From assembly GCF_964340395.1 (NCBI RefSeq), contig NC_135561.1, positions 2,907,501 through 2,971,500 on the forward strand: DNA of 64,000 bases, written 5' to 3'. How positions within the stretch are numbered: the first letter of the stretch is position 1; every line of letters starts with the position of its first letter. Both the position numbers and the translations under genes were made by a program. The DNA comes from Glandiceps talaboti (Eukaryota; Hemichordata; Enteropneusta; Spengelidae). Shown one piece after another: positions 15,930 to 30,300 of the stretch. The notes beneath the pieces are model-generated. The model worked only from the letters and a program-made list of their open reading frames with translations. It did not search any database and was not told the origin of the DNA.

Positions 15930-18900
15930 GTCTGTGTATATGTGCAAGCTAAAAGTTAATAAATATGACCAGGCCTGTCTCTAAATGTGTACAATTTAAC
16001 AGTTTACTACTCATTACAAATTGAATTACAGAGTGATAACATGTTATTACATGTTATTATGTTATTCATTGCATTATTTATATGTAAATAAGAGATTGGC
16101 AATCAATCATTATTACGGACTTTGTTGAATGTAAAAGGTGATCGCAAATATTGGAGTGAATTTATGTGTTTACTGTTTTAGAAGGTCGCCATATTGTATA
16201 ACAGCATACTGGCGATTTTCTCCGTTTTTGTTACTAAATGCATGCAATAGATAAACATCTTTAAATCTACAATTTCGTGAGACTTCCTTATCTATAACTG
16301 TGATACCGAAACATGGTTTTAAAAGGGTTATACATCTTTAAGTGTGTGTATTCCTTGTATTATATTGTGTAGTAATCCAGTGAAGGGCTCCCTTCCCTTA
16401 TCATGTAAGCTAGGGTAACTAATAACATTGGAATTAGAATTTATGTAAAAGTGCATTCGTCATACAGGTATTAATGGTACCGGAATCGTCATATTTTATG
16501 GTCCTTGCAATCTAGCTTATATGGCGTATTAGTTCTTTCAAATTAATCATTTAGGTAAAGGAGCATTTATTTTTGTTGAATATATTAGCGTTCACATCTC
16601 TTGACATTTGGTTGATTAATATTTTCCCACACCTATTTGTTATGGTGAAAATGACAAACTCTTTACAATCACTTCCACTTAACTGTGTGGTCAAAATAAT
16701 GATAACGGGACTGATCAATGATTTATTTTAAGCTCTCATGTCGCCATCTTTAAAAAGTATAATGGAAAACCTTTAAGGAACTAATGCAATAAATTATATT
16801 CTGAGTATATAAAAGATTACGAAACCCAACAAGTTCGGTAGCTATTTGACTTGTAAATAAATATACACAAAAATACTATAAAAGTTGAAATTTCCTTTCC
16901 GAATCACATACAACATCGTCATAATTATTTTAGTCATCTCGGGATAATGTTTGAGACTAGAATCTATTTCCATCTCCTTAACACTTTTTTTTTAAAGTTC
17001 TTACAATCTGCCGTCGTCTTTTCTTAATACCATTACCTAGGTTTCGTCAGCATTTTAGATGATATTCGTTCACAAGCGCCCACTTTCTTTAAACCTATAC
17101 AGATTAAGAACCGACCGGAGGCTCTACACTGTCTTAATCAAAATGAAACATAAGAAGTTGTCTTCATATGTAAACCGTTAGATACAACTGTCGAAAAACT
17201 GTTTTCTGTGGCACACATTACAACTGGAGTTTAATTAACGACCGTTTGTTTATTAGTTTAAGAAGGGCTACTGTGATTATTGATTGGCCTTCTTAAAATG
17301 AACTGATGACTTTTGAAAGTTTATTTCTGATATTTACATCAGGTTGGTATTTATTCACAGGATATTGTATTTTTCCAATATATAGACGTTGTCAATTCGA
17401 TCTGTCTTACCGCTGCAGCTGTTATTGAGACCTTGAAGAACTTATCTAGTCTTGAGTGCTTTGCAATTCTTCAAATGTAGAAATTGCTGTTTCTAACTCT
17501 AAGGAATAAGAATACAGAACGGTTAGTTAATAATGAAAACTGACATATCAAAACCCATTCTTCATAACGAATTAATACCAATGGGGATTTGTCAGAGTAA
17601 GTATCAGGTTTCGCTAGACAAGGCAGAATGTAAAGTTTCCCTACAAAGTAACATATCAATTTAATAAATGTCTGAGAAAGGGCTACCTGGATTTTCTGCT
17701 GTTAAATCCATACTCTACTTCAGCCTTCTGTTGTTAATCTTACCTTTTATGTTTTCCCTTGTCTGATAACTAGTTATTCCAAAAGCGTCAATAGTCATTA
17801 CCAAAATAGTGTTAGTAAATGTTATTTTAAGACAATAATGTATGATATGGCAGCGCCTCTTGTTTTAAACCCAAAACGTTTGATTAACCAATCTAGTTTA
17901 TCTCATTATTAATATTGAACGAATTATTTGGTTTTTAATAATATATAACAATAAGAAAATATTTACTCACGAAAACGTGTTTTAGTATACATATATTATC
18001 ATTATCTATAAAGTAAGGTAAAAACTGGAGCCCTCCAAATGACCGACATTGATCAAGATGTATGTGTAATGCCATGCGCCATGCATTAACTTTTCAAGTC
18101 ACCAAGTTATTCACTGTTTTTGAGACGTCTTCAAGTTCAAAACTGCATGCCTTATCTATCAGTTTAATAATTAAAAGCGTGGCAATCGATGGTAACAATA
18201 TAGCAGGTCAGTTTTCGTCCATACCATGATTATACAGTATTCAATGTCCAAATGAATGAAATAGTTACAATATATTTGAATGTTTGGATTATTTATTCTT
18301 TGCATAAATGTTATGAATGTCATCAACAAATTAGAAAAAAATTGTATTCTTATTCAAGGTTTTAATGTCGAGGTTATTGACGCTAAGTTATTTGACAAGT
18401 TGGGGAGTAAGTATCATCTTACATGACGTTCGTTAGTGTTTCGTTAAGTTAATAATATAAGGAATTATCAATATCAATATTATAAGTAATATTCGTAAAC
18501 AACGGTATTCCATATTTTCTTTTCAATGTAAGGTAAGGTAATGAGCAATAGTACTAAAAATGAAGGCTCTTTTACCGACGTTTATAAAAGCAGAAGGCAG
18601 TTGCTAAAAATAAACAACCACATATTATTTATTCGGGGTTAGAGTTCACTTCAGAGTGACGTGGATCTTCTGACAACATGACAAAAGCGTGTCTTAAAGT
18701 CTTATCATCTGAAAACCCAAAGTACACATACACATTGTCATTACCGCTCAATTCTTTGTAATATGGCGCCAGTGAACGTATGTTATATACCCTTCATAAA
18801 CTAAGTCGTTATAGCATTCCATAGAATATTTAAGCTATAAGTCTAGATATTAAGAATTTAAATCTTCAAACCATATTTTCATATCAATTACATGATCAGA

Positions 18901-20742
18901 ATTTATGCAAAGATACTTTTCCTTTCAGCGTTAAGTGCATATAATGTACGTACTTAATTATGATAGATCTCTGACTCATTACACCAAGTATGTTTGACTT
19001 ATTATCGTAAGCATATAGAGATAAAATGTACACGAAATGACAACTACTTGTATGGAATGACAGTTAAGTATTAAAAAATAATTTATTTATATACTATTCT
19101 CACCGTGATGTTAATTGATTCGGAAGGACAAACTAAAACACTACAGTACTAATTGATTCCCCGTAGATATCTAGATCTTTCAAAGGAGCATGTTTAAAAT
19201 CCCTATTGAAAACCCAATTTGTATTTTCATTTGCTCTGTATACATATTTTATATTTAATAGAGACACAGGTAAAGCAGCACCAGTGAAATGCAATTTGAT
19301 GCATACTTTCTGTTTTCACTTTACTACACAGTGACCTCATCTACAGGTCCAAACAGCAAGTTGATGATTAATCATTGTAGACATATAGAGATAAAAACGA
19401 CAATGAAAATGTTTTAAAATTTCACACACGTTGTTCTTTACTTTATCACTCACTCTGTAACATAATATTTGTTTTAGCATCCAAATTTAGATTCGCCCAT
19501 CATATTTAACTAACACGGTGCTTGCACAATCACATAAGATGTGTTCTTCAACGTCTGTTGGGGAATAAATGCTTCATTTATTTTGCGATAGGGGGGGCAA
19601 AAATGGACAGTTCCATAATAGGTTCCAGTGTAATCCTCACAGGTAGTCCAGGAAATAAGTTGATAAAGAAGTCTTGATTTCTCTACTCTTCAACATAAAG
19701 ATAGTATATATATGATAACACATGTTATGGTAGTATAAACAAAAAAATTATGCCAGGCCTACCTACGACACATTCTGATGCCCTGTGTCCGTGTCTGTTT
19801 GTCTGTCTTGTCAATGTATTTAAAGTCAACAAGCGCTGGGCTTATTGCAGTGAAACTTAATATTTGAAAATAAAACCTACCAGGCAGATTGGTGTAAAAT
19901 GTATTGAAGATGTTGTTAGGATGTGTAGATGACGTATTATTTCTGACAAGATGACCCCATGTGTGATATGCAAATTAGGTCTAAACATGTGATTTTGGGG
20001 CAGAAAACGTCTATATTAAATATATTTTTTATACTAGGTGGATGGGGCTGAAATTTTCTGGGGACGGTTTCAGAAGTGTCATTCTGTATATTTTGTTCAA
20101 TATATATATACGCAAGTACCCATGACCATGCCCTTAGCAACAGGCAAATGCCAGTACATGTTGCGACCATAACAACAGGGATGGTTAAACAAGCGGATAA
20201 ACTTTGTTTTAAAACGGTATATGGTATCTCGGCAACTAATATGATATATACTGCCCATAGCAACTACAAAATGACGGTCTTTGTTGCATAGATAACAACA
20301 AGAAGGGATCAACGCATGGATGAATACTTGTAAGCATATAAACTGTACAGTAAAAGTTCTTGATTGTGTTTATCTTACTGAAACTAGCCAATGCAATAGT
20401 GGGAATTTAGCACTGATCGTAAAATAACGGGAAACCAACCATCGAATCATTATAACAACATAGTTTTAATCGGAGATCAAATATCATGTCCATATGGAGT
20501 TGGTGAAAGTATAAACCGATTAACAGTCACATCCGCTTTCAGACCTACTAATCTTACCTGAGTACGGGTTAACATATATGTTCTAATCCTCTTTGTTAGC
20601 ATTCTTTTCTACAAACTCGAGTTTTGGCACGTCCATTTAGTTTCCGTATGTGGTTAGTATAGATGATGCTTGCTTTGCCACAACTTAGATTTACATGTAT
20701 ATTTTTGAAACAGGAATACTATGTTTCGAATGATGCTGTCAT
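15930..20742. other. No feature seen
   Basis: Unrecognised AT-rich sequence; the frames near 20000-20300 on both strands have no recognisable motif. Confidence 0.5.
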
Positions 20743-21342
20743 GTTCAGTTCAGTTTAGTTCAGTTCATTAATTTCAGTAACAGGGCCTCGGCCCATCGTA
20801 CATATAATTACAAAATAATTATTAGCGAGATTGACAGAAAAGCATTTTGACAACTGTTACATAAATATACAAATGAATAAAGTGCATGAATACAAGACAA
20901 TAGGATTAATAATATCAAAACCTTGTTACAATTTGAAGAGAATTTCTCCGTTTGAATGGCTTTAATAAATACAACAATAGTTGCCGAAATAAGTTTTATT
21001 TTTTGTGGAAAGGACTTTACCAAGCTTATGTTCACAAGGATGTGTTCTCGGTGTTGGAAAGAACTCATCTCTAATATCGTTATACAGAGGGCATACAAAT
21101 AGAAAGTGGAATTCATTGTCCAAAATGTTTACATCTGTGGTATTCTTGCAATATACAAAGATTCTCTGATTGACCGGAAGTTTAGAGTTCGCAATAGTAT
21201 GGGATAACCCATTACATATGAAATAGCTAATATAAAGTGTGGTGATTAAGAAAGGCGTCTCCCTTAAATTAGATGACATGTGTTGAAATACATTTCTTGA
21301 ATAAGTGACAGTTGTGTCAGCTGTATACAATGTGTTATGCAA
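20743..21342 (-). mobile_element. LINE 3' end with zinc-knuckle tail, 3' GC hairpin and AACTG repeat
   Basis: The - strand frame from 21342 to 20965 contains NGLSHTIANSKLPVNQRIFV, YCKNTTDVNILDNEFHFLFV and CPLYNDIRDEFF. This is the Cys/His region that follows reverse transcriptase in many LINEs (lR...LpVeqR.C.yC...eDE.HFL..CP.Y.dlR); the first Cys of the R.C..C pair is Phe. A frameshift near 20965 moves the last block (FIKAIQTEKFSS, usually .yi.kAf..R) into the next frame. The 3' end reads GATGGGCCGAGGCCCTGTTA, a GGGCC/GGCCC hairpin-like signal, followed by ATTAATGAACTGAACT and a short (AACTG)n repeat at 20743-20768. A stem-loop plus simple-repeat tail is typical of LINE 3' ends. The 5' limit is uncertain, and the copy is inactive. 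Confidence 0.8.
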
Positions 21343-21689
21343 TTGTTATAGTTAACACGCCACTTATATTTTTTTTTGTTTCGTATGGTCTACATATACT
21401 ACTTAATGTTCTAAACTTAATCTTTTTTCTTTGCATCAAACAACACCCAAATATAATAAAGCTACATTCTCACACCTTGTCTTGAACATAGTCGGTGACT
21501 TATACGTCTGTAATACAGCTATTATCGGGATTTTTCATAGGATAAAACGTATGGTTGAAGAAATTTAGGCTTTAGATAATGTTGATGTGGGAGTAAGTGG
21601 AACTCTTATCACGCGATAAATATGCCGAGTATTCGGCTACTCACAATAATACCCTGTCTTAGGCGTAAAAGAAATTGTGTGGTTAAATT

Positions 21690-22033
21690 TTAAAATAGGT
21701 TGGGTAGGTAGATTTTTTATTTTATTTTATAATATTTTTTTTTCGTGTGTGAGTGTCTAGTTCAGGTTTTCCATTGTTTTCCCCACAGTCTCTGTGTTGT
21801 TTATTTCTTGCTATCAGATGTACAGCCATTACAGATTGGAAAAATAGTTTTATATTGTCTTTTTATGTCGGTGTTAATTTCCGCACATTTGTCTTGCGAA
21901 ACTTCACGATTTTCCCGATTTAATTGTTATTTTCTCGAATACGTAAAAAAAGTTTAGGGACGGCGTGAACAAGTAGGTGGGGTCGGGAAACGAGAACCAA
22001 ACAACTTTTTATTTGGTCTTACTACTGTTATTC
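21690..22033 (+). repeat. Dispersed repeat, copy A
   Basis: It shares about 320 bp with 36548-36872, in the same orientation, at roughly 75-80% identity. Both copies start near GGGTAGGTAGATTTTTT, contain GTGTGAGTGTCTAG, TTGTTTATT and ATACGTAAAAAAA, and end after GGGGTCGGG and a TTATTGTTCT-like sequence. No coding potential or inverted ends are obvious. It could be a SINE body or the 3' end of a larger retroelement. Confidence 0.8.
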
Positions 22034-22495
22034 TTCTGAGTTTGTTTATCATGAAATTTTATCCTTTTTTATTCTGCTAAGATACTAAAATATACATTCA
22101 GTGACAGTCCTCCTAGATTTGATACCAAGAGTGGGCGTTTTAACTTCCTCCGCGTGGGTTATACATGGCGGTGGCAAGATGGCTCATGATACTGAAAAAA
22201 AAACAATAATTTGTCATACAGACATCTTAACAGTCCATCAGATATACTTAGGGATTTTGAGATTGATCTTCATCATTGGAAATATAATTTTCTGGGATTG
22301 ACCATTCAGATCTTACTAAGTGGAGCATTTTTTAAGTAGACCTACATAGAATCGTCATACTTAAGCCGATTGGAATAAATGTCATATTTAAGTCATTCAT
22401 AGTCTCGGCCATATTTTCAATTTGAAGTGTTCGGGTGTTACTTCTTTTCCTGAGCTTGAAACAAATTTAAATTGACAACATACCCAATTTGATAA

Positions 22496-22670
22496 GCCGT
22501 CGTTGCTTCCCATTGTGACGTCAAATGACCCATTCCCTTTCTTTTTTACCCATGGTTTCGTTTTATCAAAGAGGAGAGATTTCCGCGCGTGCATGATAAT
22601 TTGTTTGTCTTCATCTGATATGGTGGTGTATTGGCCGGCAAATTTGACGGATTCTAATAAGTTTGTTGAC
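22496..22670 (-). mobile_element. Penelope-like element: inverted upstream part of the reverse transcriptase
   Basis: Reading the - strand from about 22668 to 22496 gives TNLLESVKFAGQYTTISDED, then an IIMHARKSLLF stretch, a charged KPWVKKK stretch and FDVTMGSNDG. This order (helix with ARKSLLF, then FDVTMGS.DG) is the part of PLE reverse transcriptases immediately upstream of the CELVG...YRDDGLA block. That next block is present but on the opposite strand, starting about 22671. The segment therefore looks flipped in place. On the - strand the open frame continues to 22397, but after DG the residues (LSNWVCCQ...) no longer resemble the family, so I place the outer boundary at about 22496. PLEs are retroelements coding for a reverse transcriptase joined to a GIY-YIG endonuclease. 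This copy is dead. Confidence 0.75.
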
Positions 22671-22919
22671 GAGGGGGCCGAAATATGCGAACTGGTCGGA
22701 ATCTTCATGCTACACAAATTAGCCAAAAAATACGGTAAAGCAAACATAGGTCTGTATAGGGACGACGGACTCGCCGCCTTCAAGAACATCACCAGAAGTA
22801 AATCAGAAAGTATCAGAAAAGACATAACTAAAACCTTCAAAGCCATGGGGTTAAAAATAACCATACTCACCAATCTGAAAACCGTCAACTTTCTAGACAT
22901 AACGCTCAACCTCAACTGA
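22671..22919 (+). mobile_element. Penelope-like element: reverse transcriptase fragment with the YRDD motif
   Basis: The + strand frame from about 22671 reads GAEICELVGIFMLHKLAKKY, then IGLYRDDGLAAFKN (catalytic YxDD box), then a KSESIRKDITKTFKAMGLKI segment and FLDITLNLN just before a TGA at 22917. These are successive conserved blocks of PLE reverse transcriptases (CELVG helix, catalytic box, G.KITI..NL, NFLDITLNL). The frame stays open across the fragment, and both catalytic aspartates are present. The upstream blocks lie inverted immediately to the left. Downstream, the thumb and the GIY-YIG endonuclease are missing: the sequence passes into A/C-rich DNA (22930-23010) and then the hammerhead-like end module. 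Internal deletion and inversion make the copy nonfunctional. Confidence 0.85.
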
Positions 22920-23446
<527 letters not shown>

Positions 23447-26400
23447 ATTGTTAGTCACTTGTCTCAAAAGACATTTGGTTGCCAGGGTTATGGAAGCATT
23501 TGCAAGCAATTAATTCCATTCGATGTTTGACCTAGAGGTTTAATATATTTTATTTTCACCTGTTCCTTTCCATGTCATTATAAAGAGTATCCAACCATGG
23601 TTGAGAAGATCTGTGGTGACTCTTTTATCGCTATTCAGAAAGAACATAAGGACAAAGATGTCATCAGTAGTTTCAGTATTGGATATAATATGTCGTTGAG
23701 TTTTATGTTCTCAAAGTAATTGTGGTGATAAAAACGATCGGGTGTAAGCTAGCTCGATGAACATATGTTTTTCGTCCATGAAATCATGATGGGCTAATCA
23801 CATGTACTCTGGTATTACAGTTAAACTTTATAAGTTTATATTTGGTCGTGTTTTTTTAAGATTGTGTTCATTATATTTAATTTATTTGACATTTCAGTAT
23901 ACATGAACGAGGTAAACGTTCTTTTTCTGAACACTGAGACTTTTATTTAATAGATAAAATAAGCAAAGCAAAGTTATGTTAACATGACGAACAATGAAAG
24001 CGTCTGAACAGTGTGTACCTTCTCTGCACGTCAAAGTTAACATGATGAACAATGAACGAGTCTGAAAAGTACGCACGCTTTCTCTGCACGTCATAAATAT
24101 CAATATGTTACTGACCATGAATATAGAAAGTGTCAGAATCTAACTATTTGTTACTTACAATTTTTTTTTTAAACACCAATAATGGGCACAAAGAAAGGTA
24201 CGTATATAGAATTAAAGGTTACATTGAATTCGTCACATACACTGTTAAGATAGCAATAACAAACCAATAGTTTGTATACCTTCTTGTAAATAAGTAACGA
24301 GCATGACATAACGTTGTCTTAATTTCTACATTGATAGCGATGTTTTGAAAATGTTTAAAGGAGCTGTGGAGTTGATATTTATTGTGTTTTTGTACCATTG
24401 TCTAGTCCTGATATAATATTGGTAACCTCACACATGTACTTATAATTACTCATATAATTAATCATCCGATAAAGTAATTATTACAGTTATGGATTACTTC
24501 AAATAGAAAATGACAATTTACTAATTAGTATTGGGTATTAAGGGACCGTAACTCTTTCAAATTGCTTTAACTGATAAGGTTTGACAAGCAAGCAAAAGGA
24601 TTATTAAAGCGCCACTCCAAACTTTGTTACTAAAATTGAAGGAATATATGGTTAAAAGTTGCTTAGCGTATTAAACTAAAGTTATGTACTGAAAACTGCT
24701 GTCAGTCAGAAGATGAAACAGACCTTGTTATCCTACTGTACGTCACCATTGTTTTACCGTTCTATTACTTCATCACCATGATTTGTCCATTGTATAACAG
24801 GGATGTTTACGAGAAGACGGTGCATAAATAATTCAATGCCATGTCCATGTCACTTTAGGGTGAAAGGGGTTACTCAATAGATAAGTTAATTTACTTCATT
24901 AAATGTGTCACCATGTAATAAATAGAACTGTTATATAGATGCACAAAGCAGTTCGTCTCTGATTTATCTTAGTAAAGTGTTCATTGCGTCTAACCACGCT
25001 AATTTTACCGAACAAAATATTCAGACGTTGGCTTCAATTAGCTATCGATTAATCAGATTGTTCTCTTTACGGGGAACTTAAAGCTAATAGCATAACTTGG
25101 TTATTACTCTATAGTTTAAAAAAATGCTCTTCCAAACACCTTCTTAGTAATTGATGTTTCTGGTACAGGCCTGTTGGTGATGTTATACCAATTAATAGAA
25201 AAGTTAACACAGGAAGGAGTCACATTCGCACGATCTGTTACATCTATTGCGATATAAATGATCCATGGAAGATTTATTAACCTTCGATGCCCATCTAATG
25301 TACCTCGAATCAGTGGACTTTTCCTTGTTTATGACCATAGCCTATAGGCTTTGAAATGTGACAACTTCTCCATACCAATTGACTATAATGCTAGACAGAT
25401 CTGCCAGAGGAGTGAATGTTATACAGAATGCAAATACGACAGCCATTTGAAACGTTACGGTTGTTTCATCGCTGAAGTGGTGAAAAAAGTTAACAGGCCA
25501 GTTCAAATACATCATTATAGATATTTTTGATATTGTTGTAACAGTTTACGTGCCATGTCGTTGTTGCTTTCTTTGTGAATCTAGTGTACAGATAGACGGG
25601 TTTTATAGGGCTATGCATATGAATAGCATGAAGTTTTGTTGAATTGAGTATTACATCATCACACACATAGTAGTGCATCGCATTGCTTTATTGTTTTAGG
25701 GAAAGAAAACATTGGTAAATATTATCAAACTTGTTGCGATAAAATTTATCCATCACAATAAAATGATAGGTGATATTTCGGGAATAGTCTTTCTATCAGC
25801 TAGAGCCCGTAGGAAATCTATGATGTTAATGAGTAGAATGAAATAAAGAAGAAATTAACAATACAAGCTAATCAGTTAGTACACTATATAGTAAAACATA
25901 TCAAAACCTTTCCTGGGGTGGCACAAGCGGAGTTAGCGTGTTTTCCGCGAGTGAAATAATATGATAAAACCGATAATGCTTATGTCGCTTCATTCCTTAA
26001 TGATATTAAAAGTGTCGTCTGGCACTGTCAGAGTAGTTTGTGACATACTAAGGGTTTCCCTGACAATGTAGTGTATTTACAATAAATTACATCATAGAAT
26101 TGTTTATATGTTTAATCTTAATGCTAGATTCGAGTTCGGGTAATTGCAAGTGATGGTTAAATGTGCTTATGTAGGTAGAATACTACGGATATCTGTTTTA
26201 GAAGGGTTTACGCCCGGAAACATATCAACTCAGCTTTCATGTCCCTTTTGGTTATTATTTACGGTGCACCTGCAACAGTAACATAGTAACATGTACTTAG
26301 GTACGAAAAATATTTAATTGTTAATATCTGCTCCGAAAACGTAACGCGAAAGCAATCCATACAAATATGGGTCCACAAGCTGTTTTGAAACTATCCATTA

Positions 26401-27340
26401 ATTGTATGCTTCGATACTCTTCTTGAAGTAAAAGGAGTACTTTGCCATTAACTGCATATGGTTTTAACATAACAATTGATATTATTCTAAGAATAGAATT
26501 CATGTTGTGACCAACGTAACTGTTATTCTCCAAAGTGCTTTCATTTTTACTCTAGATGTAGTCACTCTATCGCTACACTTTCGTTGATTTTTAAAACCAT
26601 TTAATCTATGAATGTTCAAAGTTATTCACCTTATACGGCCTTATTTTGAGAACACGAACGCAATGAAATCAAGAACATGATAAATTGAATGGAACCATGT
26701 AAGCCATTGCTACTTGCTCACGTAGTTTTACAACATTGCCATTTGTACATCATCATTCACTGAGACACGTCACTTTTCATGGGCCAACATTAGTATGATT
26801 TCTATAGCATGTCTTAGACACTAGAATGAACATGAAGGGATTTGTCCTCACCGTATCTGCTTATCTGCACAGACTCTTAATGATTCTGTGAGTTAAATAG
26901 CTTACAAATGGCAATAAGTGTTTTTCTGTGAGCGATTTGCAAACAATCGACATGACGAAACACGTTCTCTACGCTTCGTGTTTCACAAAATATCACATCG
27001 TTGTTGTATATATTTAGATGCTTTGTCCATGATACGTGAAGAATCAATGATCAAAGGATTGGATATAACAGAACACTTTCTTCAGAAATAATGCACAACG
27101 TTTTACTTGAAATTAACTACCGAAGCCACTACTTTTTCTGTCGTTCTATCGAATGGAAATGTTGCAAAATTACATTGTAAAGAAGATGCATAGCACTCGA
27201 AATACTTCACATACGTTTAAATATTTGGAAATGTAACACTTGTGCTGAAGGGTGCTACTACACAAATGTTTCGTCATATCGTATCGTCCAGTATGTAATT
27301 CGTTTCGTGTCTAACAGCGTTGTCGCAAAATATGTAACTG

Positions 27341-27342
<2 letters not shown>
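23447..27342. other. No feature apart from one tandem repeat
   Basis: Only the 58-bp tandem repeat at 23978-24093. Confidence 0.5.
23978..24093 (+). repeat. Tandem repeat, two 58-bp units
   Basis: Units 23978-24035 and 24036-24093 both start GTTAACATGA and end TTCTCTGCACGTCA, with a few substitutions between them. A more decayed third unit may follow at about 24100-24140. Confidence 0.8.

Positions 27343-27389
<47 letters not shown>
27343..27389 (+). repeat. (GT)n microsatellite
   Basis: Uninterrupted GT dinucleotides. Confidence 0.97.
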
Positions 27390-27390
<1 letters not shown>

Positions 27391-30300
27391 TCTTTACGAT
27401 CCAAGTGCCACCTATACCTGTTTGTACCAGCCATTTTAGCAACTAGTGACATCAGTATGACAATGCAGACATTCCTGGCCTGTACGAACTTTAAAAAATG
27501 AACGGTTCCGAAAACAAGATGGCCGACTTCAATGCCTGAACAGATTTCGTTAGATCTTCAATGAGTAACTTGATTTGCATCTCAGAAACTTAACGAGGAT
27601 GGAACACACGAACAATTGAAGAGGAAAACTCAGACTTGGACATGTTTTATGTTTAACTGTTTATGCTCCATGCCTACTATTGTTTTGTTTTTTATCACCT
27701 TGGTGTCTTTTCCAAGCTCTTCCTCTATGTCACCTTGCTCTAACCTGGTTAGTTTTTCATGATATTTTGATGATGTTTGAATGTCACCATCAAGCCAAAT
27801 GCTGTAATTCTATACACATTTTAATACAAAGTTGTGCATATAGTATTGGATCAGCTACGAGTCAATTCGACCATGAGTCACTGAAACTTTGCTCGTTAAA
27901 AACTAAACCATCACAATAGACATGAAATTTACAGTTATGAATAACATAAATGCTTTTTTTCTCATCCTTGAAACAGTCAACATCTTCAAAGTTGTCGATT
28001 ACCATAAAATATTTGAAAAAAAATGTAACCGTTTATGACCATTTGAAACACTAGAGAAGAGCAATGGGTTTTTAAACTAATAAATTTGGAATATGTGACT
28101 TGTTTTACACTTTTTGAACAACAGTCTGTTCTGTGATAGACAATTTACTTTTCGAAATGAAAATAAAATCGAATGATATTAAAGTTTCTACCTCCATGTC
28201 GCACATCAAATATACAGCGCCAAACTTGACTAAACACTCACTAATGCATGTATGCATGCAAAAAAGTACCTGTTTTACGCCAGGATCGAAAGGCTTTAGC
28301 CCCTTTTTGAAGACGTAATTCCTATTAGGACGGTACTCCTCAATAACATCTCAAAGTCCTCTAAGAAATCCTCTAAGCGAGAAACATGTTTACTTTTTCA
28401 ACAACAAAAAACTTTACGATAACAACAAACCAGCCTGTCTGATATTATTCATCATACAGTTCTTTGACACGTTTGAAAATTCATCAGATGAGGCAAAATT
28501 TCGGAGGACTATATCGTTATTATTAACGTTTTGTTGGTATGAAAGATGATTGCTCATTAAGCTCAATTGTCAATACTAGAGATGAAATTGCCAAATGTTA
28601 TGAATATCATTAAATGGTTTTCTATCACTCATGACAATGTTCATTCTCAATGACATTAAAGCGAGTGGAAATGGGACCATAATGTTATACATCTCTTACC
28701 AAAATGTAACTAAAAATTTAAACACATCGTAACAAAATCTATGTAAATAAAGAAATGAGGGCTGTGGAAAATTTTGATTAACGGAAAGATTGTCTCGACA
28801 TCACAGGTTTATTTTATGGCAGATGTGGTAGTATCAATTGTATCAGTAAATGTAAACTATATTTGAATAGTGTATCCCTGCATGTCTCACGATACAGTTG
28901 ACACAGAGGGAGAGGTTACAACACGTCATAGATATGTCAATCCTACGTTTGCGATTCTTAGCCGGGGGTGTTGTATGTTAGTTCACCTCTCACTCGCTAT
29001 CCATATTGTATCACACTCTTATAAAGTCTCGACTGTTATTCCAATGTCCATAATATCCGCTGCTTAGGTAAAAATTGACTTCAGGCTGAATCACTCATTT
29101 CTCTGCTGGTGAAAGGAATGGAAAAAGGTTATTAGTAAATATCTGCCGTAGTCAATCATTTGTATTCTTGTAGATGCCTACAGAGCTCACAAGGGAATGG
29201 TGGATGCGACCCTCATATTACTTACAATAATAACGTAACATTTTCAACAGCCTAAAGCCTCGATGGGCATTATCTTCATATATTTTGCATGTAGCTATAT
29301 TTTAACACAATACAGTCTTTACTACAATTCTATTTACATTTTGATGTCACCTGATATGTCATACACTGGATTCGATTTTTTTCTTTAATCAAACGTAAAG
29401 AGTGTTGAAAAAAAATGTTTCTTGTCTCGTATGAACTTATTTGTATCACTGATGCATATACGCCAGGGCTGCAGTTTTTCACTTGTAGTGTGTACACACA
29501 ACTGTTTTGAAAATTACAGTTTTGCAGAATTGGTGGGAACCAAGCATGTCTGAAACGAATGTTACTGAACCAAACGAGCTTAACTGATCGAAAACAATAA
29601 CTCTGACGTACTACAAGTTTTCATGAAAGTGAAGCTGGATGGGATTGTTACATGTTTTGAAGTATTTACGCAAACATCTAGACAATAATTTAAGCTTCTG
29701 AATCAGCGAAAACACAAACAGCATACTCAAGAAAACAACACAGAGTATAGATATATTAGGACCTCAATGTCAGTCACGATAATCTGAGAAGAGATGTACA
29801 GGTGTGCTTTAATGAGGGTGTATTGTCATTTAACATGACTGTGTGATCTATGGTAACCTGAGTGCTTAAAGTAAGCTGCCTATAACCACGGACACTACAG
29901 GAAAGATCATAGATAGACACTTACAAAACAGCTATATCAACTTTGTCATTTTAACAGGAAATCACTGGCTATGTCGAGTGATATATCCCATAATACACAT
30001 TCTCAGTTGAAATTGTTGCCTTCAAATAGGTGTTAAAGAATGCCAAATGCCCACATTGACATTTTCAAGAAACAGTAAAAACATTATAAGTGATATAAGC
30101 ATTCTAACTGCAGGAACTTAACCCTGCCCTTCTTTTAACGATGAATATATTAATGTGTGATTGTGTCGAATCATCTTTGTTATAATTATATTACTTTTCA
30201 CTGCCTCTTTTTGTATATTCATATGATATGTGTTTTAGTCTCCAATTACAAACCATTTAGGCTTTAACTTGCAAGTATGTATGTTTCTTTGGGATGACAT

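Noticed and set aside
17306-17345. Third hammerhead candidate (CTGATGA...GAAAG)
   Set aside because: There is no stem II between the two core boxes and no stem III. CTGATGA words at 9194, 56174 and 56224 lack GAAA at the right place.
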